Assembly: GCF_004341885.1 (NCBI RefSeq)
Contig: NZ_SLVX01000004.1
Span: forward strand, 248,001 to 312,000
Origin: Shinella granuli
Lineage (GTDB): Bacteria > Pseudomonadota > Alphaproteobacteria > Rhizobiales > Rhizobiaceae
Direction: 5' to 3'
DNA: 64,000 bases
Under the pieces are notes generated by a model, which had not been told where the DNA came from, searched no databases, and worked only from the letters and a program-made list of their open reading frames with translations. Numbering within the stretch: the first letter of the stretch is position 1; every line of letters starts with the position of its first letter. The position numbers and the translations under genes are program-made. Below are positions 54,018-61,179 of this stretch, one piece after another.

Positions 54018-54653
54018 TCACATGGCGATGTAGCGGTCGGCGCGGTGGTTGACCGTCAGGAAGAGGTTGAGCACCACCGCCCCGACGACCGAGCAAAGCA
54101 CGATGAAGGGCGCTGCCACCGAGAAGGCCGCGATGAGCACGACGATGTCGAAAGCGAGCTGCACGAGGCCGGCGCGGATGCCGAAGCGCTCCTGCATGTA
54201 GACCGCGAGCACGCCGATGCCCCCGAGGCTGGCGCGGTGGCGGTAGAGGCCCAGCAGGCCGAAGCCGAGCAGGATGCCGGCCAGCACCGCCGTCCACATC
54301 GGATCGACGCTCTCGATCGTCACGAAATGCGGCTGCAGCTCGGTGATCAGCGAGGTCATCGTCACGGCGAGCACGGTCTTGATCGTGAAGGCCCAGCCGA
54401 GGCGCTTCAGCGCCAGGATGTAGAAGGGGATGTTCACGACGGTGTAGTAGAGGCCGAAGCTCACGCCGGTCAGGTAGTGCAGCACGAAGGCGACGCCGGC
54501 GGTGCCGCTCGCCACCAGCCCGGCGCTGCCCATCAGGGCCAGGCCGAGCGCGGCGATCATGCTGCTGGCGAACAGGCCCTGGGCGTCTTCCAGCGGCGTA
54601 TGGCGGGTGGGAGTGGGATTCCAGAAGCCGAAACGCCGCTTGTCGCCGTCCAT
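54018..54653 (-). CDS. YitT family membrane protein
   Basis: 211 residues, five to six helices (ASSMIAALGLALMGSAGLVA, VSFGLYYTVVNIPFYILAL). Typical YitT_membrane (DUF161) without the long C-terminal DUF2179 domain. Function unknown; inner membrane. ATG 54653 is chosen; a much longer frame upstream lies over the methyltransferase gene and is noise. Confidence 0.88.
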   Translation of the reverse strand: MDGDKRRFGFWNPTPTRHTPLEDAQGLFASSMIAALGLALMGSAGLVASGTAGVAFVLHYLTGVSFGLYYTVVNIPFYILALKRLGWAFTIKTVLAVTMTSLITELQPHFVTIESVDPMWTAVLAGILLGFGLLGLYRHRASLGGIGVLAVYMQERFGIRAGLVQLAFDIVVLIAAFSVAAPFIVLCSVVGAVVLNLFLTVNHRADRYIAM

Positions 54654-54718
54654 GCCAGATCTCCGAGGGTTTCTTCTGTTGTATAGGGCGCAATGCCCGG
54701 CGCAAGCGCTGCCTTCGG

Positions 54719-55660
54719 CTAAGCCTCGCGTCGTGCAAGGAAAAGCAGCCCGTGCACCGGCTGGCCGGCATCCTGCCGGATCACGCTTTTCTCCATGGCG
54801 AGGACGACAAGGCCGTTCTCTTCCGCCCGCCTCCGGATGAAGCGTTCCGGATGGGCGTAGCGCAGCGACGGGCGCAGCAGCGGCGCATCGCCTGTTCCGC
54901 CGTCCTCGACGGAGAAGGCGAAGAGGCCGCCGGCCTTCAAGAGGCGCGCGGCGCTCGGGAAGACCTCGGCAAGGTCGCCGAGATACATCAGCACGTCGGC
55001 CGCGCCGACGAGGTCGGCCCGTGCCTCCGGCGCAGCGTCGAAAAGCCCGCTCTCTCCGGCGGGCAATGACAGGTCGGCCTGCGCGAGATGGTCGTAGACC
55101 CCTTTCTCCGCCGCCTTGGCCAGCATGCCGGCGGAAAGGTCGAAGCCCTCGAGCCGGCCGGCATTGGCGCGCAGTTCCACGCCGAAGAGCCCGGTGCCGC
55201 AGCCGATATCCGAGACGAGGCCGAAAGGCGCATCCTCGCCCGCATGCCGGCGCACCAGCCGGGCGAGCGTCTGCGGCACGGTATAGTCGAGCCGTTGCAC
55301 GAGGGCGGTGTCGAAGCGGTCGGCATAGTCGTCGAAGAGCCGCTCGACATAGGCGGTGGAGGGCGCGGCGGGCGTTTCGGCAGCGCCCAGCACGGCCAGT
55401 TTCAGGCCGGCGCCGAAGATATCGGCCGGGTCGAGGGCGACGACCTTTGCAAGGGCGGCCGTCGCCGCCTCCTTCCGGCCCGATTTCTCCGCATATTCGG
55501 CGAGCCGGAACCAGCCGGCGGCCCAGGAGGGTACCTGTTCGAGCGCCTGTTCCATGAGTTCCGCAGCCTCCGCGAATTCGCCCGATTCCGCGAACATGCG
55601 GGCATAATCGGCGCGGCGGTCGGCGATGAGATCGCCGGAGGAGAAGTGCGGGCTCGTCAT
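54719..55660 (-). CDS. TPR-containing SAM-dependent methyltransferase
   Basis: 313 residues. Residues ~15-90 form TPR-like helices (FAEAAELMEQALEQVPSWAA). The class I methyltransferase fold begins near 145 with motif I LVSDIGCGTGLFGVELRANA and motif II/III GFDLSAGMLAKAAEKG; LYLGDL-type acidic post-motif is VLMYLGDLAEVFP. Substrate unknown. Divergent from a DUF6460 gene at 55805. Confidence 0.88.
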   Translation of the reverse strand: MTSPHFSSGDLIADRRADYARMFAESGEFAEAAELMEQALEQVPSWAAGWFRLAEYAEKSGRKEAATAALAKVVALDPADIFGAGLKLAVLGAAETPAAPSTAYVERLFDDYADRFDTALVQRLDYTVPQTLARLVRRHAGEDAPFGLVSDIGCGTGLFGVELRANAGRLEGFDLSAGMLAKAAEKGVYDHLAQADLSLPAGESGLFDAAPEARADLVGAADVLMYLGDLAEVFPSAARLLKAGGLFAFSVEDGGTGDAPLLRPSLRYAHPERFIRRRAEENGLVVLAMEKSVIRQDAGQPVHGLLFLARREA

Positions 55661-55804
55661 GGGGGCTCGAAAACGGGAAAACGGACGGCGCTACATGGCA
55701 GGGCCGCAGCAAAAGGCAAGCGAATTCTCATGAGAGCCCCTTGCTTGCCGTGGAACCGGTGACGGCTTATCTGGAATGGACACGAGTTTTTGGAGAATCA
55801 ATCG

Positions 55805-56071
55805 ATGTCGAATGGCGTGAACGGGTTCCTCGGCGATACACCGATCCGCGTGATCATCAAGCTCTTGATCCTGTCGGTGGCCGTGGGCTTCCTGATGTCG
55901 ATCTTCGGGCTCTATCCGGACGACATCCTCTTTGCCGTGCGCGATTTCATCGTCGATCTCTGGAACACCGGCTTCAAGACGCTCGGCCGGCTGGGCGACT
56001 ACCTCCTGCTCGGCGCCGTCATCGTCGTGCCCGTCTTCATCCTCATCCGCGTCCTGAGCTACCGTCGCTGA
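55805..56071 (+). CDS. DUF6460 membrane protein
   Basis: 88 residues, two helices (IIKLLILSVAVGFLMSIFGL and LLLGAVIVVPVFILIRVL) with RDFIVDLWNTGFKTLGRL between. Small inner-membrane protein of unknown role, found in rhizobia. ATG 55805 follows GGAG by ten bases. The next gene begins after two bases. Confidence 0.82.
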   Translation: MSNGVNGFLGDTPIRVIIKLLILSVAVGFLMSIFGLYPDDILFAVRDFIVDLWNTGFKTLGRLGDYLLLGAVIVVPVFILIRVLSYRR

Positions 56072-56073
56072 CC

Positions 56074-56562
56074 ATGATCACCCGTCGCGCCTTTCTTGCC
56101 GCCTCCGCGGCGTCCGTCGCTGTGCTGGCCGCGGGCTGTTCCACCACCAGCGTGCTGACCCCGTCGGCCGGCACCGGCAGCGACCAGACGCCGTCCTCGC
56201 TCGCCTTCGTCAACAAGATCAGGGCCGAACGCGGCCTTGCGCCGCTTTCCCCCGACAAGGCGGCGCAGCGCGCGGCCATGGACCAGGCGAGCCGCATGGC
56301 GAGCGCGGGCAGGATGGAGCACAATATCGGCTTCGGCGCGAATTTCCTGAAGCGCATGAAGGGCATGGAGGTGCCGCTGCCGGCAGCGGAGAACATCGCG
56401 GCCGGGCAGGACAGCGCGGCGGAAGCCTTCGAGGCCTGGTATCGTTCGCCGAAACACCTGGAAAACATGCTCGGGACGGGTTACCGCGGACTGGGCGTCG
56501 CGGTCGTCTCCAATCCGGCCTCGGGCAACCGGCCCTATTGGGCGATGGTCCTGTCGAGCTGA
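56074..56562 (+). CDS. CAP-domain (SCP/PR1-like) lipoprotein
   Basis: 162 residues. N-terminus ITRRAFLAASAASVAVLAAG with twin Arg and a lipobox Cys (LAAGC, residue 20), so it is exported, possibly by Tat, and lipidated. The CAP fold follows: FVNKIRAERGLAPLSPDKAA, a His in MEHNIGFGANF, AENIAAG and SPKHLENML. Family members are extracytoplasmic and often bind lipids or act on the cell surface; activity unknown. Confidence 0.9.
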   Translation: MITRRAFLAASAASVAVLAAGCSTTSVLTPSAGTGSDQTPSSLAFVNKIRAERGLAPLSPDKAAQRAAMDQASRMASAGRMEHNIGFGANFLKRMKGMEVPLPAAENIAAGQDSAAEAFEAWYRSPKHLENMLGTGYRGLGVAVVSNPASGNRPYWAMVLSS

Positions 56563-56598
56563 GCGGCAGGCCGGGACTGAGGAAGAGGGGGTGGACCC

Positions 56599-57960
56599 GT
56601 GAGCGCGACGATCGCAGGCGAGAATGACGGGGCCGGACCCTTCGAGGTGACGCACCGGCTGGTGCTGGCGATCGCCATTCCCATGACGCTCGGCTTCCTG
56701 ACGACGCCGCTGATCGGGCTGACCGATACGGCGGTCGCCGGCCGGCTCGGCTCGGCGGATGCGCTGGCGGGCCTTGCCATCGGCGCCGTGCTGTTCGACC
56801 TGCTGCTCGGCAGCTTCAACTTCCTGCGTGCCTCCACCACGGGCCTCGTCGCCCAGGCCTTCGGCCGCGGCGACCCAAGGGAAGAACAGGCGGTCTATTG
56901 GCGCTCGCTTGCCATCGCGCTCTGTTGCGGCCTCGCCATCGCGCTGCTGTCGCCGCTCCTCTTGTCGGCCGGCCTCTTCCTCATGGCGCCGTCGCCCGGC
57001 GTCGCGGCGGTGACCTCGACCTATTTCATGATCCGCGTGCTGGCCGCCCCCATGGCGCTTGCCAACTATGCCCTGCTCGGCTTCGTGCTCGGCCGCGGGC
57101 AGGGCCTGATGGGGCTGATGCTGCAGGCCATCATCAACGGCACCAACATCGTGCTGTCGATCATGCTCGGCCTCTGGTACGGCTGGGGCATTGCCGGCAT
57201 CGCCTGGGGCACCTTCGCCGGCGAGGCGATCGGCATGCTTGCCGGCTTCCTCATCATCGTCTCCCGCTTCAACCGGGCGCACCGGCCCTCGCGCGCCGAA
57301 ATCCTTGCCCGGGACCGGCTGCAGGCCCTGTTCTCGCTCAACCGCGACATCATGATCCGCACCTTCGTGCTGATCGGCGCCTTCGCCATCATGACGCGCA
57401 TCGGCTCCTCGCTCGGCCCGCTGGCGCTGGCGGCCAATGCGGTGCTGATGAACATCTTCCTCGTCGCCGGCTATTATCTCGACGGGCTTGCCAATGCGGC
57501 CGAACAGCTCGTCGGCCGGGCCTTCGGCGCGAATTTCCGCCCCGCCTTCGACCGGGCGGTGAAGCTCACCATGCTCTGGTCCTTCGGTCTCGGCCTCGTC
57601 ACCACGCTGCTCTTCCTCGCCTTCGGCACGGATGTGATCGGCCTTCTGACGACGACCGAAAGCGTCAGGGCGGAAGCGGCGAAATACCTGCCCTGGGCCG
57701 CCCTGACGGCGATCACCGGCGCACTCGCCTTCCAGATGGACGGGGTCTATATCGGCGCGACCTGGTCGACGGCCATGCGCAACATGATGCTGCTGGCCTT
57801 TGCCGGCTATCTTTCGGCGCTCGCCCTCTTCGTGCCGCTCCTCGGCAATCACGGGCTCTGGCTGTCGCTCAACCTGTTCCTCGCCTTTCGCGGCGTCTTC
57901 CTGGCGCTGCGCCTGCCGGGACTGGTCGGCCGGCAGTTTTCCGGACCGGGCCGGGGGTAA
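56599..57960 (+). CDS. MATE family efflux transporter (DinF-like)
   Basis: 453 residues, twelve helices in two halves. Typical first-half motifs GFLTTPLIGLTDTAVAGRLG and FLRASTTGLVAQAFGRGD, and the second-half counterpart DGLANAAEQLVGRAFGANFR. Na+ or H+ coupled exporter of cationic compounds. GTG start after GAGGGGGTGG. Begins 36 bases after the CAP-domain gene. Confidence 0.92.
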   Translation: MSATIAGENDGAGPFEVTHRLVLAIAIPMTLGFLTTPLIGLTDTAVAGRLGSADALAGLAIGAVLFDLLLGSFNFLRASTTGLVAQAFGRGDPREEQAVYWRSLAIALCCGLAIALLSPLLLSAGLFLMAPSPGVAAVTSTYFMIRVLAAPMALANYALLGFVLGRGQGLMGLMLQAIINGTNIVLSIMLGLWYGWGIAGIAWGTFAGEAIGMLAGFLIIVSRFNRAHRPSRAEILARDRLQALFSLNRDIMIRTFVLIGAFAIMTRIGSSLGPLALAANAVLMNIFLVAGYYLDGLANAAEQLVGRAFGANFRPAFDRAVKLTMLWSFGLGLVTTLLFLAFGTDVIGLLTTTESVRAEAAKYLPWAALTAITGALAFQMDGVYIGATWSTAMRNMMLLAFAGYLSALALFVPLLGNHGLWLSLNLFLAFRGVFLALRLPGLVGRQFSGPGRG

Positions 57961-57983
57961 TCCCCGACCCGAACGCTCGATTC

Positions 57984-58343
57984 TCAGAAAGGCCGGTCGA
58001 GCTGGGTGTCGAGGTCGCGCGCGTCAAGCGGTTTTGTGGGCCGCGCCGGTTTCAGGCGGGCGATGCGGTCGGGATTTTCCGCCGTCGGATTCTCTGGCAC
58101 GGTGCCGGGCGGAAGCGCATTGCGCGCGATATCGGCCTTGCTGGCCCGTTCCATCTTCTCGCCCGGCTGCATATCCGGGCGCAGGATGAGCCCGCTCCTT
58201 GCGAGGAACGATACCTCGCCGTCCTCCTCGTGGACATCCGCCCTGGCGCGCAGCCAATGCGAATATTCGCGGCCTTCCGGGCGGCCTTCTTCTTCCCAGA
58301 TTTCGTGGGCCCTTTGCCGGATACGTTCGTTTTGATCGTCCAT
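57984..58343 (-). CDS. DUF2934 protein
   Basis: 119 residues. N-terminal DUF2934 motif IRQRAHEIWEEEGRPEGREY followed by SHWLRARADV; the remainder is low-complexity (KADIARNALPPGTVPENPTA). Soluble, unknown function. A strong EcfG-type promoter lies upstream, which suggests expression in general stress. Confidence 0.85.
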   Translation of the reverse strand: MDDQNERIRQRAHEIWEEEGRPEGREYSHWLRARADVHEEDGEVSFLARSGLILRPDMQPGEKMERASKADIARNALPPGTVPENPTAENPDRIARLKPARPTKPLDARDLDTQLDRPF

Positions 58344-58445
58344 GGTATTGTCCCTTCCTGGCCTTTTCGGCCGTTATGGACGGGATCGGTGCAGGCTACC
58401 GTCGATGCGAATCAGCTTTTGCCGAACACTCCACCCGCAGAAGCG

Positions 58446-58471
58446 AAACCCTCGACGACGAGTATGGTTCC
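58446..58471 (-). promoter_or_regulatory. EcfG (RpoE2) general-stress promoter of the DUF2934 gene
   Basis: On the minus strand GGAAC (58471-58467), 17 bases, then GTTT (58449-58446), matching GGAAC-N16/17-GTT, the consensus of the alphaproteobacterial general-stress sigma factor. It lies 103 bases before the ATG. Confidence 0.65.
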
Positions 58472-58481
58472 CGTGTGACGC

Positions 58482-59567
58482 TCAGAGGGCGCGGTCGGCC
58501 CAATGAGCGGTGCGGGTGCCGCGAAGCACGGAAATCGAGGCGATCTGCTCGCGATCACAAATGCGCGAGAGGCCGCTCACGATCTCGCCCGGCAGGGTCG
58601 GGCCGGCATAGACCATGCAGGAATAGAGCTGCACGAGGTGCGCGCCGGCACGGATCTTCTCCGCCGCCGTCTCGGCGGAGGAGACGCCGCCGACGCCGAT
58701 GATCGGCAGGTTTTCGCCGACGCGCCGGCGCATCTTGGCGAGCACCACGGTCGACTTCTCGAAGAGCGGCTTGCCGGAAAGCCCGCCGGCCTCGCCGGCC
58801 TGGCGCGTGTCACTGAGGCCGTCGCGCGACAGCGTCGTGTTGGAGACGATGAGGCCGTCGAGCGGATGGGCGAGCGCCACTTCGGCGATGTCGTCGAGGC
58901 TTTCCTCGGTGAGATCGGGCGCGATCTTCAGGAAGACGGGCACCTGGCGGCCGCTTTTCTCCGCCTCCTCGGCGCGTGCGGCGAGCACGGCGGACAGCAG
59001 GGCATGCAGGCTTTCCTTGGCCTGCAGGTCGCGCAGGCCCGGCGTGTTGGGCGAGGAGATGTTGGCGGTGAAATAGCGCGCCACGTCGTAGAAGGTGCGG
59101 ATGCCCGCGACATAGTCCGCGATGCGGTCGGCACTGTCCTTGTTGGCGCCGATATTGACGCCGATCAGCGCATCGCGCCGGCAGGCCTTCAGGCGGTCGA
59201 GCGCCGCCGCATGGCCGGCATTGTTGAAGCCGAGGCGGTTGATGACGGCATCGTCCTGCACAAGGCGGAAGATGCGCGGCTTCGGATTGCCCTCCTGCGG
59301 GCGCGGGGTGACGGTGCCGATCTCGGTGAAGCCGAAGCCGAGGCGCAGGAGGGCCTCCGGCACCTCGGCATTCTTGTCATAGCCCGCGGCCATGCCGAGC
59401 GGGTTGGGGAAGGCAAGGCCGGCGACGGTCTGCGCAAGGCGCGGATCGGCCTTGGCCGGGCAGGCGGGCACGACCCCGGCCTTCAGCGCGGCGATCGACA
59501 GGCCGTGTGCGGTTTCGGGATCGAAGAGGAACAGGCCCTTGCGGCCGAGGGTGGACAGGAACGACAT
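58482..59567 (-). CDS. pyrD: Dihydroorotate dehydrogenase (quinone), class 2
   Basis: 361 residues. Class 2 membrane-associated form: N-terminal amphipathic helices (FLSTLGRKGLFLFDPETAHG), then the barrel with GMAAGYDKNAEVPEALLRLG, the catalytic Ser region NISSPNTPGLRDLQ, and FMN motifs IIGVGGVSSAETAAEKI. Oxidises dihydroorotate in pyrimidine synthesis and passes electrons to ubiquinone. ATG 59567 overlaps the preceding DUF952 stop (ATGA), so the two are coupled. Confidence 0.96.
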   Translation of the reverse strand: MSFLSTLGRKGLFLFDPETAHGLSIAALKAGVVPACPAKADPRLAQTVAGLAFPNPLGMAAGYDKNAEVPEALLRLGFGFTEIGTVTPRPQEGNPKPRIFRLVQDDAVINRLGFNNAGHAAALDRLKACRRDALIGVNIGANKDSADRIADYVAGIRTFYDVARYFTANISSPNTPGLRDLQAKESLHALLSAVLAARAEEAEKSGRQVPVFLKIAPDLTEESLDDIAEVALAHPLDGLIVSNTTLSRDGLSDTRQAGEAGGLSGKPLFEKSTVVLAKMRRRVGENLPIIGVGGVSSAETAAEKIRAGAHLVQLYSCMVYAGPTLPGEIVSGLSRICDREQIASISVLRGTRTAHWADRAL

Positions 59568-59914
59568 CAGAGCGGCATCTCCGGAAACTGGTGGGCGCCG
59601 TCCGGGCCGAGCGGCAGGGGTTTTTCCCACAGCACGGCGGACAGCGGAAGGGCGGCATAGAGATGGGGGAAGAGATCGCCGCCGCGCGACGGCTCGTAGA
59701 CGAGCGTGTCGCCGAGCGCATCGCCGTCGACGGCGACGAGGAGGAGATCGGTCTGTCCGGCGAAATGGCGGGCGGCCGTCTCCCTCGCCTGCGCGGCGGT
59801 GGAGAAATGGATGAAGCCGTCCGAAAGGTCGATGGCGGCGCCCTCGAAAATCCCCGCCGCCTTCGCCTTCTGCCACAGACTTGCCGGAACGATCTTGTAG
59901 ATTGTTTTGGCCAT
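59567..59914 (-). CDS. DUF952 protein
   Basis: 115 residues. TIYKIVPASLWQKAKAAGIF and DGFIHFSTAAQARETAARHF, the DUF952 hallmark, with FPHLYAALPLSAVLWEKPLP. Resembles glutathione S-transferase-unrelated small enzymes of unknown activity. Found before pyrD in many rhizobia; start and stop overlap confirms an operon. Confidence 0.9.
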   Translation of the reverse strand: MAKTIYKIVPASLWQKAKAAGIFEGAAIDLSDGFIHFSTAAQARETAARHFAGQTDLLLVAVDGDALGDTLVYEPSRGGDLFPHLYAALPLSAVLWEKPLPLGPDGAHQFPEMPL

Positions 59915-60023
59915 CTCGTCCGTTCCTCCACTGGCTGCCGTTTTTCAACGGTAGCGCTTGCCGCAAAGAACGGCGAATGTCCACCGGCGACAGGCCCGCA
60001 AAAGGGCTCTTGGAGGATTTTGC

Positions 60024-60452
60024 ATGCGAATTCACGCTCTGCCTTTCATCTTCGTCGCCGCCCTCGTGGCGGGTTCGGCCCAGGCCGAGGGCGAGGGACG
60101 CTACCGCATGGAGAAGACGGAGGGCGGTTTCGTCCGCCTCGACACCGCGACGGGCGAGGTTTCGCTGTGCCGCGAGCAGGAGGGCCAGATCGTCTGCCGC
60201 ATGGCGGCGGACGAGCGCGCGGCCTTCGAAAAGGAGCTCGACCTTCTCACAAAGCGCGTCGAAGCGCTGGAAAAAGGCGGCGTGACGGGCGAGACGGCCG
60301 CAAAACCGTCGCTACCCACGGATGAAGAGATTGACCGGACCATGACCATCATGGAAAAGATGATGCAAAGGTTCATGGGTATCGTGAAAAACCTGGAGGA
60401 GGGTGAGGAGGAAACCACCCCCGGGAAGGACGCGATCCCGCAGAAGACCTGA
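60024..60452 (+). CDS. Hypothetical periplasmic protein
   Basis: 142 residues. Signal peptide MRIHALPFIFVAALVAGSAQ with cleavage near QA-EG. A short domain with two Cys (VSLCREQEGQIVCRMAADER) is followed by a charged helix (EKELDLLTKRVEALEKG) and an acidic tail. GGAGGA six bases before ATG. Similar proteins occur in rhizobia; function unknown. Confidence 0.75.
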   Translation: MRIHALPFIFVAALVAGSAQAEGEGRYRMEKTEGGFVRLDTATGEVSLCREQEGQIVCRMAADERAAFEKELDLLTKRVEALEKGGVTGETAAKPSLPTDEEIDRTMTIMEKMMQRFMGIVKNLEEGEEETTPGKDAIPQKT

Positions 60453-60522
60453 CGGGCACCTTTTGCCGGCCGAGGCCGTGCTGCGCCCGTCGCAGGGTCC
60501 ATCTACTCTTGGGAGGGAGCGC

Positions 60523-61176
60523 ATGGCATCGGCACTCACGATCATCATCGCGGACGACCATCCGCTGTTCCGCGGCGCGCTGAAACAGGCGCTGACCGGA
60601 ATGGCGGGCAATCCTGACATTGTCGAAGCCGGCGATTTCGAGGCGGCGCGCAAGGCGGCCGCCGGCCATCCGAACGCCGACCTCATGCTGCTCGACCTCG
60701 CCATGCCCGGCGTCAGCGGCCTGTCCGGCCTTATCTCGCTGAGGGCCGAGTTCCAGAGCCTTCCCGTCGTCATCGTCTCGGCGAGCGACGATCCGGCCAC
60801 CATCCGCCGGGCGCTCGACCTCGGCGCCTCGGGTTTCATTTCCAAATCCGCCTCCATCGAGGACATCCGCGAGGGGATAGGCTCGGTGCTGGAGGGCAAT
60901 ATCTATACGCCCGGCGGCTATGTGCGCGGGCCGGAGCAGGACAGCGAGGTGGCGGACCTCATCGCACGGCTTCGCACGCTGACGCCCCAGCAGTCGCGCG
61001 TGCTCGCCATGCTCGCCGAAGGCCTGCTCAACAAGCAGATCGCCTATGAACTCGGCGTCTCCGAGGCGACCATCAAAGCGCATGTCTCGGCCATCCTTCT
61101 GAAGCTCAATGTCGACAGCCGCACCCAGGCGGTCATCCAGCTCGGCAAGATCGGCAGCGCCCAGGCCGCCGCCTGA
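60523..61176 (+). CDS. LuxR/NarL-type response regulator (CrbR/ErdR-like)
   Basis: 217 residues. Receiver with ADDHPLFRGALKQAL and phospho-acceptor Asp58 in LMLLDLAMPGVSG; C-terminal LuxR HTH (about 148-210: LTPQQSRVLAMLAEGLLNKQ, then LGVSEATIKAHVSAIL). ATG 60523 follows GGGAGGGAG. It ends three bases from a convergent symporter-kinase gene, and the pair matches CrbS/CrbR and MxtR/ErdR systems that switch on acetate and ethanol use. Pathway role is inference. Confidence 0.92.
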   Translation: MASALTIIIADDHPLFRGALKQALTGMAGNPDIVEAGDFEAARKAAAGHPNADLMLLDLAMPGVSGLSGLISLRAEFQSLPVVIVSASDDPATIRRALDLGASGFISKSASIEDIREGIGSVLEGNIYTPGGYVRGPEQDSEVADLIARLRTLTPQQSRVLAMLAEGLLNKQIAYELGVSEATIKAHVSAILLKLNVDSRTQAVIQLGKIGSAQAAA

Positions 61177-61179
61177 CGC

